Of a stretch of 64,000 nt of DNA, positions 46,661 to 58,283 are shown one piece after another. The stretch covers positions 471,630,573-471,694,572 of the forward strand of contig NC_081409.1 of assembly GCF_030272615.1 (NCBI RefSeq), written 5' to 3'. The position numbers were made by a program, and so were the translations under genes. The number at the start of each line of letters is the position of its first letter. Positions within the stretch are counted from its first letter, which is position 1. Below the pieces are notes generated by a model. The model did not search any database. It saw only the letters and a list, made by a program, of their open reading frames with translations, and had not been told where the DNA came from. This DNA comes from Cryptomeria japonica (taxonomy: Eukaryota; Streptophyta; Pinopsida; Cupressales; Cupressaceae).

Positions 46661-47998
46661 ATGACAGGAACTGAAATTGAAGAGTCTGATGTGAATCAGG
46701 TTGGATGGGAAGAAGCTAATTTCAGTATTGAGAAAACAACATGGTACACTGATATCATGTATTACCTTAAGCACTTAAAGTGTCCAGATGCTATGACCGA
46801 TAGTCAGAAGAGAGCTTTGAAGTTAAAATCAGCAAGGTATGTGATTATCAATGGGGACTTATATTGGAAAAATAGAGATGGGATATTGTTATTATGTCTG
46901 GACAACTACCAGGCAGACAAGGTTGTTCATGAAATGCATGATGGGGTTTGTGGTGGCCATTTCTCAGCTAAGACTACAGCACATAAAATATTGAGAGCCG
47001 GATATTATTGGCCATGTGTCTTCAATGATTCCTATAGATATGTCAGAAAATGCGAAGCTTGTCAAAAGTTCTCAAGCAAAACAAAGTATCAAGGATCACT
47101 CCCGTTGAGACCAATGTTGACTGAGGAACCATTCCAACAGTGGGGAATAGACTTTATAGGGGAAATATCAGAAAAATCCAGTGGAGGACACAGATGGATA
47201 TTGGTTGCTACAGATTATTTTACCAAATGGGTGGAGGCAATACCTACCAAACAGGCCACTAGCAAGGTGGTGATAAAATTCTTAATGGAGAACATTATTA
47301 CTAGATTTGGTGTTCCTGCAAGAATCATCTCAGATAATGGCATGTCTTTTAGATCAAAGGAATTCAACAATTTTTGTGATGAATATGGCATTAAGATATC
47401 ACATTCTTCTCCTTATCACCCCCAGGGGAATGGGCAAGCTGAATCAAGCAACAAGAACATCCTGAAGATCATTAAAAAGATGCTGGGGCAGAACAAAAAA
47501 GCATGGGACTCAAAGTTGAATCTTGCATTATGGGCAGACAGGATAACTGTGAAAAAATCCATAGGAAAATCTCCATTTGAATTGGTTTATGGCAAAAGGG
47601 CCAGACTACCTTTGGATAATCTTCTACCTGTACATAGATTTATGATTCAAGAAGAAATAGATGTTGAAGATCCATCACAAGAAAGAATAATGCAGCTAGT
47701 AGAACTTGATGAAGTCAGGGCAGAAGCTCAAAGGCAAAATATCAGGATTCAAAATCAAATGAAGAGGTTGTATGACAAGAGGACATCTAACAGGAAATTT
47801 TGTGTAGGAGACTGGGTTTTAATGTGGAATGCCAGGAGTCAAGACAAAGGCAAGCATGGTAAATTTGAAGCCTTATGGATCAGCCCATATGTGATCATAG
47901 ACAAAGGGGGGGAGGATTCTTATTTGCTCCAAAACGCGACAGGGGAGGTCCAAGAATTGCCAGTACATGGGCAGTTCTTAAAGAACTTCTTCTCCTGA
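46661..47998 (+). CDS. Gypsy integrase, copy 2
   Basis: 445 residues, same frame as the upstream polyprotein and separated from it by a TAG and ten codons. It inserts retrotransposon cDNA. It shows the HHCC zinc domain (HEMHDGVCGGH ... CEACQKF, nt about 46920-47075), then the catalytic core with D in WGIDFIGE (about 47150), D in IISDNGMSF (about 47330) and E in GNGQAESSNKN (about 47440), and a C-terminal GDWVLMWN...KFEALWISPYVI segment ending PVHGQFLKNFF. All D,D,E residues are present. No chromodomain is seen, as expected for a non-chromoviral gypsy lineage. Confidence 0.9.
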   Translation: MTGTEIEESDVNQVGWEEANFSIEKTTWYTDIMYYLKHLKCPDAMTDSQKRALKLKSARYVIINGDLYWKNRDGILLLCLDNYQADKVVHEMHDGVCGGHFSAKTTAHKILRAGYYWPCVFNDSYRYVRKCEACQKFSSKTKYQGSLPLRPMLTEEPFQQWGIDFIGEISEKSSGGHRWILVATDYFTKWVEAIPTKQATSKVVIKFLMENIITRFGVPARIISDNGMSFRSKEFNNFCDEYGIKISHSSPYHPQGNGQAESSNKNILKIIKKMLGQNKKAWDSKLNLALWADRITVKKSIGKSPFELVYGKRARLPLDNLLPVHRFMIQEEIDVEDPSQERIMQLVELDEVRAEAQRQNIRIQNQMKRLYDKRTSNRKFCVGDWVLMWNARSQDKGKHGKFEALWISPYVIIDKGGEDSYLLQNATGEVQELPVHGQFLKNFFS

Positions 47999-48129
47999 AG
48001 CACTCTGCATCACCTGTACAGTAGGGTAGGATCCATTTCCATTGTAAATACCATCATATCTGTGCTAACCAGAGATTCTGGATTCTTGAAGGCATAGTTC
48101 AAAATGCCTTCATCCTCAGTCAGAGCCGC
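47999..48129 (+). other. 3' untranslated end of internal region 2
   Basis: Equivalent to 36396-36526; again no polypurine tract touches the following LTR. Confidence 0.5.
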
Positions 48130-48261
48130 TGTTGAGCACTATTTTTTAAAAAAAAAAAAAATATATAATAAAAATAAAAAATAATAATATATGTTTCCAT
48201 AAGCATGAAGACTAATGGATATTTCGGCCAGTAAGCTGTATCGAGCACTGCTGGAGAAGTT

Positions 48262-48781
48262 TCATCGAAAGAGCGTTTTCATCGACACAGGGCATATAAA
48301 GCATTAAGCAAAGGTGTTTCGGCAAGAAGTTACCTTCGATGAACGCAAGAAACCGCTCATCGATACTCCAGGTTTCATCGAAAAGGTAAAAGCAAAAAGC
48401 GAAAAGGCAAAAGGTGATTTCGAAGGAATGTCGTTACCGAAGAAACTCAAGAGACATTCATCGAAATGCAAGTTTCATCGATGAACGTGGTGTCGAACAA
48501 AAGAAAAGTTGTTTCATCGATAAAAAGGATATCGATGAAAAAGGGGATATCGATGAACACTCATAAGCCTTCACCGAAGAAAGAAACTCATCGAAAGTAT
48601 GGCATCGATGAAACTCATGAGCAACTTGTCGAAAAGGGGCACTATCGATGAAAAAGTGATTTCGATGAGTCTTAAAAGCAGCTTCTCGACGTAAGTTTTT
48701 CACCGAAACAATATTATCGAAGAGAGTGAGCTTTCGATGGAAGATTCAAACACTTGGCCGAAGACAAGGGTTTCATCGATA
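48262..48781. promoter_or_regulatory. TCATCGA/TCGATGA motif array in LTR3
   Basis: Third copy of the array, nearly identical to that of LTR2. Confidence 0.5.
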
Positions 48782-49080
48782 ACTTGAAACGCGTGCACTT
48801 TGAGCGGACTGTACTTCCCGCGAAGGAGTTAAAGGCCTAGTTGAAAAGTGTCACATCTGCAATTAAGTTTAAAACACTTGAGTAGCCGTTACAGATGCAG
48901 AAACATTAACTGTACACAAGTTGCCCATTCAATTGCAATTGAACTGAGTGAATTTTCGTAAGAATCAGATCGATGCTAAGAGATTGGAAGTTGTGAAGAA
49001 CTTGCAGAGCTTTGCAAACGATAACCAGAAGCGTTGAGCATTCTACCAAGTAAGTGTTGTCTCTCTTATTTACTGTAACT

Positions 49081-52000
49081 ATGGAACCTTCGTCTTCTTC
49101 TTCTAAAAAGAGTAGGAAAGGAAAAGAGTTAAACCCTGAAGAGAAGCCCAAGAGACAGAAGAAAGAAGGGAGAGCTTTGACTCAGGACTTATTAGACCAG
49201 TGTCCATCGTCTAGTGTAAGGTCCAAAAAGATTAAAAGTGAAGAAGAAGGATTAGAGGACAAATTTGAAAATCTAGGAGACATTTGGACTGGGATAAGAG
49301 GACATGAGTTATTTTTGTTTGGTTACAAAAGAAGGGATGCACCCGAACCCATTAGTAATCTATGGAAGAGGAACTTAGGCAAGTTAGTAGTTCCAAATGT
49401 GTTTGTAGACGTAGAATTAATGAAAGCTCTGGTAAATTGCTACAACCCGAGAACTAAAACCATATGTGATTACAGAGGGAATACATTAGTAGTAATCAAC
49501 AAGCAGACTATTGATATGGTTTTTGATCTAGACTGGGAAGTCGAGGAAAGCATCGATATGAAGAAACTTTCACAGGAATTCTTTAGTTTGGAAAATATCT
49601 ACAGGACTTGGAGGCTACCTGTTCACAGGCCAAAAGTGGGTGGGTCATTTGTTCAGTTTGGCAAAAGTGACAAGGTGCCATTTGATGTCAACCACTTCCA
49701 TCCATATTTCAAATATACGTATTATACTGCAGCCCAAGTACTAAGCATAGAGGCTCATCCACTCATGGATGTTGGGATTATGGTTCTGTGTGCTGATATT
49801 CAATCAAAAGACCCTAGGTCATTTGATTTTGCTACTTATGTTGCGGATACCTTGAATCATGGGCTGGAAAAAATGAAAGGAGACCTTGTGAATGTTCACT
49901 TTTCATTATACTCCATGCTAATGCATATTCTTCTTTATTGTGGACAAGAAATTAACTTCTGGCCAGATGAGTTCAGCATCAGGTCTTATGATAAGAATGG
50001 TCTGAAGAAGCCGGTTCAGTTGTGGGTATCAGCATGGGACCAAAGGTTTATGAACAACCAATATTGGCATTTTCAAGAATACTTTGTGAAACCTCTCAGT
50101 GCAGCTTTTGGACAACGCAGGGATTATACTTTGTCCCCTGAAATTAAGAGGTTCCTCAGGCCAAAGGATTTCTCTCCAGAGTCACAGATTGAACATAATT
50201 GGGGTGATTGGTATTGCCATGATAATCACACAGAGATAAGGGTATTTGGATATGAAGGGCAACCGCACATGCTTCCAATTACGGTGCCAGACAGAGTGGC
50301 TAGCTTGGAGATTATAAGGCAATTGTCTATTGCCAGTGCTAAACATTTAACTGATTTTGGTAAACAATCTATTGTTCCAGGTCTATTAGTTTTCTCTGAT
50401 TTCATTGTCAAAAGTTCAAAGAGTTATCATTTATTACAGAATAAATTAAATTACTATGGCATGACTCTGGGTGAGCCTAGGGAGAATTTTGATCCCGAAG
50501 GATATATAAGAGCTGCCAGAGCCTCACAGAAACTCAAAGCTGGGATACATATGGCCAAAATGCCAGATGACCTAATTAAGAACCTTGAGCGAGAGGAGGC
50601 CAAGGCTTTAAAAGAAAAGAGTGAGTTAGTCTGGGAGGCCTACAAATAGAAAAGGGCAAGGCTAATGATAGATGGAGACCTAATTGGAAATCTCCAAGAT
50701 CCTCTGGAGGTAGCTAAAAGGCTGCTTCAACATGAAGCTGAAATTATGCAGAGAGTTCCTTCACAATTCCTTCGCTTCATTAATACTGAAAGGGACAGTC
50801 AGCCCCTAACTCACATGTCACCGAAATCAACCACCAGTAGTATCCCACTTGATTCTCCTAGAGAGGATTATCCTCCTGGTTTCGAAACAGAAATGAACAT
50901 GGACACAGGAGAAATCAACATCAAAGATGTTGTTGACATAAGAATGACTGAGCATGAGGACTTCATTGCTGATGATGGATTCGCCTCCTCTAGGGAATTC
51001 CTTTCATTTCTATATCAATACAAAGGGGCTCATGTCAAACGAAGCATGGCTGGAAAACCAGAGGAAGAACAGATGAAGAGATTACAGGATGAAATTGATG
51101 TCCTCATGAAAGACATGACTCCTGAAAAGGGGAGGAAATTATTAAAAGAGGCCGGTGTGATCATCTTCTCTGGTTGGGATATCAACTCAGCACTCTTATT
51201 TGATGGCTTTTTGAAAAAACAAGATTTGAATCAGCAGGTATTGCCCCAGGAGGTAGATAAACTGTTCCTAGGCTCTGGATATGATCCAGACAAAAAGGCT
51301 CTCCTACAGTGGGCACTATACCCAAAAGGGAAGAGGCCAATCATTGTGGATATAGAAGAAACCTTTGGGCATCTCATGGTTCACCAGGTTGGAAAGACTG
51401 ATCCTAGGGTCACTGCAAAGCTCAACCTGGATGTTGCAAGATTGAACTTGGACCAGACAGAGTTTTTGGTCAGAGAGAACATTACATACAAGGGATTATA
51501 TGAAAAATCCAAGGAGGAAAATCAGAAGCTGCAAGCAAAGGTATTGCAATTAGAAACGGGGACTCCTATCACCGAATACACCTCATACCCCGTAGGATGC
51601 AGCTTGGATGACGTCTTTGATGCCCTGTACTGGAAATATCAGGCAGAGAAGGCCAATAAACGCGCAAATAATATCCAACAAAAGATAGACAAATTGGTCA
51701 ATGACATCATAGGACATCGGTTTAACACCATGCTCTTACAGGTCGAACCATATTGGATAGTTTACAATGGGACAATAAAAGCGCTAACAGAGCATGAATG
51801 GTTAAGAGCACGATTGCAGGGGGTGCTAAGCAGTGACGATTCCATGACGCCAGAAGAAAAGGCTGAGGGTAACGCGTATATGGATAATCATGTCAAACTC
51901 GAGGATATGCTGAGAAGAGATTTACAAGAATTAGATGATGAAAAACCCGTTGGAATGCCTTCCGTCTACAAGGAAGGAGAGGTAATAACCTTGGAGGATT

Positions 52001-52230
52001 TGCGAAAGGAACTTGTCAGCGTCAAGGATTGGGCCTTGTCAGAAATTGATCAGAGTAAGGATATGGCCCCTACCGTCAACCAGATGATATTCAAGTACCT
52101 GACGCTAGGGGATGAATTAAAAAAGCAAACGCCTCGAATCAGAACATTCAAAGACGATGATTACATTCATCATTTGGGGCTTTTGAATCTCTTTTTGCTT
52201 AAGTTTATAAACACTCAAGTTAACGACTAA
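49081..52230 (+). pseudogene. LTR-encoded large protein, copy 3 (one nonsense codon)
   Basis: Same 1,049-codon frame, complete at both ends because the LTR truncation lies 613 bp downstream of its stop. A TAG at codon 523 (50647-50649) replaces TGG (Trp) of the other copies. Otherwise collinear, with a few missense differences (for example AGR to VGC near residue 838). Confidence 0.85.
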
Positions 52231-52843
52231 TATTTTGAAAAGTCGTGTCTCTTCGTGAAAAAATTTCGTCCTCATATATATATGAGAATGATTTTTGTAA
52301 TGTAGGGGGATAATATAATTAGATAGGATTAGGAGCGAAACAAGAACAGCCTGTAAGTCTTCTGTGTACAAACTATAATGGAATACAAATCTTGATCTAC
52401 TGTTTCCTTGCATATGTGTTGTGGATTATTTCATTTTCTTTTGGCAATCGTCTGTGATATTGTCTGATAAAGATAAGGTTATTCATGTTCTTAAGATCAG
52501 ATCTATGCTTTATGTTATAATGTTGCAACAAAAGTTCTGCTTGCGGATTGTAATCGTTCCTTGCAAAGCTTAATTGACTGGTCCCTTAAGGGTAGGGTTA
52601 AATTCACTCAATCAGCACATAATATAAGCATTCATTTGGTTTTAAAAGAAATAGTAACTGACAGGTTCATAAGGGATGAATTAAAAAGCTGTCTCACAGA
52701 TTCGCACTATAAGTCCTGAAGAAAATTGTGATGACTCTGTAACCCAAACAGTGAAGAAGGCACTGGCTAAAATCTCAAGTTATACTCATCATTTCTTTCA
52801 TAATTAGTTATTTTGACAGCTATAGAAGTAATTAAGAAGCACA

Positions 52844-54128
52844 AATTAAAGTTAAAATTGTTTAAGTTACTATCAACAAATTGCCGCCCCCCTCTTAGTT
52901 GCTTGGATATTTATATTCAATAGAAGGTCCTTGCCACCTTTTATAAAATGGGTGATAGTGTCGAGTAAGTGTATCCATAGGCATTTGCATAGGTAAAATG
53001 GACTTGTCATTCTATGATGACATTGGCAAGGGTAATTGGGTGTTTTATTGAGATAATCCTCATTGTCTTATAGTTATAGGTGCATCAGGTGATACAATAG
53101 TCATGTCATTGGTGACCATGTTGGCAAAAATGAGATTTTTATGAGCTTCAATGATTTCATCAACCATTTGGGCATTATCTGCATTAGTTAAGAATTGATC
53201 GACTGGATTGATTTGGGCATCTCTGTCATCTAGTTGATTGACCATGGTATCATCAGGAATGACAAGATGGGATTGTTTCTTATCATGATGGGACTGACAC
53301 TAGACTGAGGGTTTTGTTGCAGATCGAAAAACCCCAATCCTAACTGAGATGATTGATCCATAACCTGCCTAGATCTGGATTGAGTAGTGACGATCATGAA
53401 CTGCATGAGACAAATATTGTGAATGACGAGGTCAAGAGACTAGATTGACTAATTGATCTAATCAGGTGAGAAAGAAATGATGACCTAGAAAGTGATGGAT
53501 TATTGTCTAATTAGAAACAATGTGACATTGGGATGGCTTAGGAGGATACACCAAAATAGAACCCAGTAAGGTTAAACATTGTGGGTCGAACCTCTAGCTC
53601 GAGGTGATAAGATCACAATGAATTATGAGATGACAACCTTGAGAGATTGTATAGTCCAAGGAAACATGATGAATATCACAAAAAAAGGATATAGACTATC
53701 TGATCAAGGTCAAGACAGACAAAAAACCCTAGGGAGCTAGAAATACCTAGGTCAATGAACGAATGATGAATAAGACAAAAGAGAAATATGATGAAATATC
53801 AGCTCAAATAGGACAATCGATAGCTTGGTGATGCAAGTCAGCTATCTAGATGGAATGATTGTCATAACAAAGAACTACCCTAACAACCGAATAACAATGC
53901 AAGTAGACAAAAGTGTCACAAAAAAAGTGACAATACCGATAAGGATCATGAAAGGTCAGTGATCTGGCTGAAAATCAGAAGCACCCAGATGTTGTAGAAA
54001 CTCTATGACTAGACCTAGCCTACGAAACCAAGGACCAATGAAAAGATACAAGAAAATCTAACACAAAAATAGATAGAACTCTGACAATGTGACAACCTCT
54101 AAAAAACCTAAACTCGTTGGGATAAATA
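52844..54128. other. Non-coding, nothing firmly recognised
   Basis: Begins with about 40 bp of AT-rich DNA and GCCGCCCCCCTCTTAG near 52884, reminiscent of the reversed G-tract repeat. A 61-codon minus-strand open frame at 53060-53245 has no recognisable motif. The remainder shows no coding signal. Confidence 0.4.
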
Positions 54129-55490
54129 TGTTGGCAACAAAGTAGAAAACTGAGAGGGGGGGTGAATCAATTTTCTCTCTAACTTTACACAACTCAAACA
54201 CAAATTCAGATTTGATTATTAACAATGAAAGAACAAATCAACACCATATCAATAACACACATAACACCAAGATTTGTGATGTGGAAAACCTGGTTAAGGG
54301 AAAAACCATGATGAGAACCTACCCACAATGAGATGATACCCTGTTAGAATTATATGAAATATTACAATGGGAAATGCACATGCATTTAGGCACACTGCCT
54401 AGAGCTCGCTACTCAAATCACATAACAAAAAGGGCTACAACCCTGAGGAAGACTCACTGTCTTACAAAAACATTCGGATTACATCTGGAAGATCATGAAT
54501 TGATAAAATAGCATCTCCTCATGCCTAGTTACAATTCCGATTAAGCACATAGTCTGATTTTCTCTACCACACTTCTCACACTTCTGAAAGATTAAAACAC
54601 TTGCTCGCACACTTATCCAATCACACAGACTCACAAATACCATATAGATACATCTCTCACATGATTAAATTACATATATTTATACAAACCATCAACATAT
54701 ATTTCAAGGTCAGCTCAACACTCAACACAAATTACATGAATATAACCACACACTACAATATAACATGCAGACCAAATAAATGTTGGCTAAGACATAGTAT
54801 GGACCTAAATTACCACCTTGGACAAGAAACACCTCCAAGAATTAAGCCTTGAATATCCACAACATGCTACAATCATCTAGTCAGCTAAGAACATCGCATA
54901 ACATGAACATACTGGATAATTCATCCACAACGTGCACAATGATGAATGCAGAACATAAACATGAATAGAACATGATCTAGAAACATCCATAAGCATCATA
55001 AATCACCACAACAACAACCACAACATCACCACTTACTATAATTTCCATCATCATTATACCTAACCTCACAAACACTCATTGAGCTGACTGTCAAACTAAA
55101 AAATTCACTTGCAGACCTCCAAATAATGAACCATTTAAATTGAAGACACATATGAACATCTCAAACAATCTGCCAAATCTGCAAACCAAGATATTGCAAC
55201 GTGGAGCAATACAGAGAAAAATCCAGAACATTGATCGACACTTAACAACTAAAAAACAAATGCAATCTTGAAACACATAACTCAATCAAATCATCATGCA
55301 GACTTTTGAAACTATAGTTGAATCAACTAGATATACTTATCTCAATATCCTTTAATCTGCAACAATTCATCTACAAAACATTGGCCAAACCAACTTATAT
55401 AAGCTGACTACAACACTGAAATACATAGAGAAATATGTTGACATCAATGACAACACATCATTACAACAAACTTCTCAACAATATCCAACA
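54129..55490 (-). repeat. Ty1/copia LTR, minus orientation (about 1.36 kb)
   Basis: On the minus strand it starts TGTTGG at 55490, directly after the purine-rich CCAAAGGGGGAGAT (55491-55504), the usual copia polypurine tract/LTR junction. It ends CCAACA at 54129. Near its end are the reversed G-tract signature and conserved blocks seen at 13604. It is the 3' LTR of the internally deleted element whose 5' LTR is 56367-57826. Confidence 0.65.
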
Positions 55491-55504
55491 ATCTCCCCCT
55501 TTGG
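55491..55504 (-). other. Copia polypurine tract
   Basis: Minus strand CCAAAGGGGGAGAT, immediately upstream of the LTR start TGTTGG. The same tract precedes the LTR at 57826 (57827-57840). Confidence 0.65.
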
Positions 55505-55848
55505 CATTGATGGAAACATATGAATCTGAAAAAAATCAATGCAAAGAAAGAAATCAACTACCAACAATCACCCCATAACTCTCAACAATCTCCCCATGAG
55601 ATCTAGCATATGATAGATCAATTTTTCATATGATTCTCTCCCCCTTTGATATAAATGCAAATGGAACATATGAAAATCACGATTCTCTCCCTCGTACCAA
55701 ATAATCTCTCCCCCTTTTGAAAAACTCACAAATCTGAACATCTGAACCACAACACTGACTACTCCCCTTGAGTAGTAGCCACCACTCATCAATCTGGATC
55801 ACAAGATATCTCTATGAACTCCACCGGACTAATGCAACTCCATGCATC

Positions 55849-56354
55849 TTAGTTCTCATCGGGATGGCCAATCACCCCTAGCTTCTCTTTGAGATACTCA
55901 AAAGTATCTTTAGACAAAGGCTTCATGAAGATATCTATGATATATTCCTTTGTAGATACATACTCCAATTGGACTTACTTCGCATTCACCTTTTCTCTCA
56001 AGAAATGAAACTTGATTGATATATGCTTTTTCTTTGAATGCAACACCGGATTCTTAGAAATGTTAATAAAACTTGAATTATCACAGTATATAGCAATAGG
56101 GTCATCAAAAATAGCTCTGGTATCCTTCAGCATCTACTTCATCTATACCACCAGAGTACAATTGCTAGCAGAAGCAATGTATTCAGCTTCTATAGTAGAC
56201 AAAGAAATAGCATTTTTCTTCTTACTCATTCATGAAACCAATCTTTTACCCAAGAAAAATGCACCACCACTAGTGCTTTTTCTGTCATCAACATCACCTT
56301 CCCAATCAGCATCAGTAAAAGAACTCAAAGTAAATTCATCATTTTTATTGTAAA
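55849..56354 (-). pseudogene. Copia RNase H remnant
   Basis: The minus strand reads [21 protein letters not shown], then SLSTIEAEYIASASNCT, SKKKHISIKFHFLRE and DIFMKPLSKDTFEYLKEKLG, the C-terminal RNase H of copia pol. It has at least two in-frame stops. It lies directly against a PBS-like sequence (minus strand TAGCATCAGAGC, 56355-56366), so everything from gag to reverse transcriptase has been deleted. Related to, but not a recent copy of, the RNase H at 58284. Confidence 0.8.
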
Positions 56355-56366
56355 GCTCTGATGCTA
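56355..56366 (-). other. Degenerate copia primer binding site
   Basis: Minus strand TAGCATCAGAGC resembles TGGTATCAGAGC, the initiator-Met tRNA site common in copia elements, with two differences, and lies next to the LTR end. Confidence 0.45.
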
Positions 56367-57826
56367 ATAGTAAACAAGATGAGAGGGGGGGGGTGAATCA
56401 TACAAACTTAATCTTCAATATATTCAATAGATTCAACCTTCGTAGCTTATACTTTAGAATACATAACCAAAACTGTAAAACGTTCAAACTCATGAATAGA
56501 TAACATCACAACACATATAACACTAGATTTAACGTGGAAACCCAAATAGGGAAAAACCACTGTGGGATTTCGAACCCACTAAGAAATATACCCTTCTAGA
56601 GTATGCTCGATTAAAAGAAAATCTTGTTAAAGATTACAAACACATTGCTAGATGTGACCCAGTTAAGGGATTTCCCTCAGACTTGTTAGAGTCTTGCACT
56701 TTGTTAGAAGTGACCTTGTCAAAGGATTTCAAACACTCATTTCGAATGTTACCTTGCTAGAGGGTTTACAAATAAGACTGTTAGGTCCACTCAGTTAAGA
56801 GATTTCTTGTCACTTACAAAATAAACAACAGTAATAAATATATCTACAACTTCACATCTGAAATGCTAAAGCAGATTCTTATTTGATCAAAACAATCTTG
56901 TCATAAGACTTATCATATCCCTTGATGGGCTTGCTGGGCTTCTCAATCTATTCTTCAATCAGATCTTCAAGCTTCTGAGCTCGGTAAACATTCCTATAGC
57001 ATCATTATGCATACATTTGCCCGCATATAGTGTTTATCAACAATTCCTTATTTATAAACAATTTCTGACCGCTTAATCTCCTTGATCACATTTCCCATGA
57101 TCAATCTTAGCCATCAAATCATCAAATTTGACTAGGTTCAATGTATCCTTTGATCTGAAAATGTTTTACCTCGCCTTGGAACTTGCATTCCTTCCTAGGA
57201 ACTTGTGCTAGGTTATTGTTGTTCAATCTGTGCTATAGATCTTCCTCCTGTATTTTCATTGTCGTAGATTCTTAACAAACTTCTTGCATGACAAACCAAA
57301 CATTTATTCATCTCCAGCTCATCAGCATCCTTCATTAAATAATGTTTTTATCCATCCAATGCGATCTATTATAACTTGGTTGTTACTCGGTTAATACTGA
57401 ACTTTGCTCGGTAGACATTCTGCCTTCGTTAACCGATATCGATAACCTTAGGGTTTTAGGTGCCTTAGGGTTTACCGACTAGGTTCCTTGCTCGGTGACA
57501 TAATACAATATTAAACTTATAATCAACATGTGTAGGATATCAAAACAATAAAAACAACATGATCTCATCATTGTCTAACTCGGTAATAGTTTCCCATTGA
57601 ATAACTTATATCTCCCCTTTATTATCACATTCTTTCTGTTTCACTTATCGACCTCCTAATACTCATTAACACATACTTCTCAAGATGTGGCAACATCATA
57701 CTAAATCAGAAAATCAATTTCTTGACATCAATGACAAAATAATATTACTAAGATAGTAATCATCCTTCTTTAGTTATATCAACAATCTCCAACAACCTTC
57801 TCAATATCCTTATTGAAATGCCAACA
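56367..57826 (-). repeat. Ty1/copia LTR, minus orientation (about 1.46 kb)
   Basis: Starts TGTTGG at 57826 on the minus strand, preceded by the polypurine tract CCAAAGGGGGAGAT. The other end carries the G-tract signature (GAGAGGGGGGGGGTGAATCA, plus strand near 56380) followed by GTGGAAACCC and GGGAAAAACCACTGTGGG blocks. It can serve both as 3' LTR of the copia pseudogene at 58284-61796 and as 5' LTR of the deleted element at 55491-56366. Confidence 0.65.
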
Positions 57827-57840
57827 ATCTCCCCCTTTGG

Positions 57841-58283
57841 CATTGATGGAAAAACCAACAATTAAATGGTAATACCAACTTGATTTGTTCTAACTAATTT
57901 GGATTCAGATTGATGTGTAGTCTTCTCTTGTTATCCTTGAGCTGATCGAACCTTCCCCTAAATTCTTCTCCCCCTAGCATTGGTTTTATATTATCTTCTC
58001 CATTTAGTCTAACTTCTCCATTTAATCTTACTTCTCCATTTAGTCTTCTCCCCCTTTGACAACAATGCCAAAAAGAAAAAGAGCTAATTCATGGTTTCTT
58101 CCCCTGTGAAGTGATTTGCCTTGCTATGTTACACATGTATCATCTCAGTCTCAGTCAGAGCAACTTGTCTCTAATCACTATTTCCTGCACACCTTTAGAA
58201 AACCTCCTAAAGTGCATAAATCAGCATCAATCCACAAATAATATTCGATAGAGTCATCGAATTGATGCTTTCACCGAACTTTG
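57841..58283 (-). other. Copia 3' untranslated region
   Basis: Lies between the RNase H stop and the polypurine tract. It includes a second minus-strand purine-rich GTCAAAGGGGGAGAAG near 58045. No coding signal. Confidence 0.5.

Larger units (their letters stand above)
24924..52843 (+). mobile_element. Tandem Ty3/gypsy (Tat-like) LTR retrotransposon array
   Basis: Arrangement: LTR1 (24924-29938), internal 1 (29939-36526), LTR2 (36527-41541), internal 2 (41542-48129), truncated LTR3 (48130-52843). Matching points are exactly 11,603 bp apart everywhere checked (LTR starts, all reading-frame starts, stops), so the units differ by substitutions only. Such arrays are expected from unequal recombination between LTRs. 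Identity between units is about 99% by eye, indicating recent amplification. No target-site duplication can be tested because LTR3 lacks its last 301 bp. The Tat-like call rests on the extra archaeal-type RNase H, a degenerate native RNase H and the TGGCGACTC-type primer site. Confidence 0.88.
48130..52843 (+). repeat. Gypsy LTR3, truncated at its 3' end
   Basis: Matches LTR1 and LTR2 from TGTTGAGCAC to AAGAAGCACA (about 4,714 bp). It then switches to unrelated sequence, leaving the last 301 bp of the LTR (equivalent to 29638-29938) absent. The following DNA has a C-run resembling the reversed G-tract family, so the break may be an insertion or recombination with a copia LTR fragment. Confidence 0.8.

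Noticed and set aside
53060-53245. 61-codon minus-strand frame
   Set aside because: Short, with no motif, in a region of dead elements.
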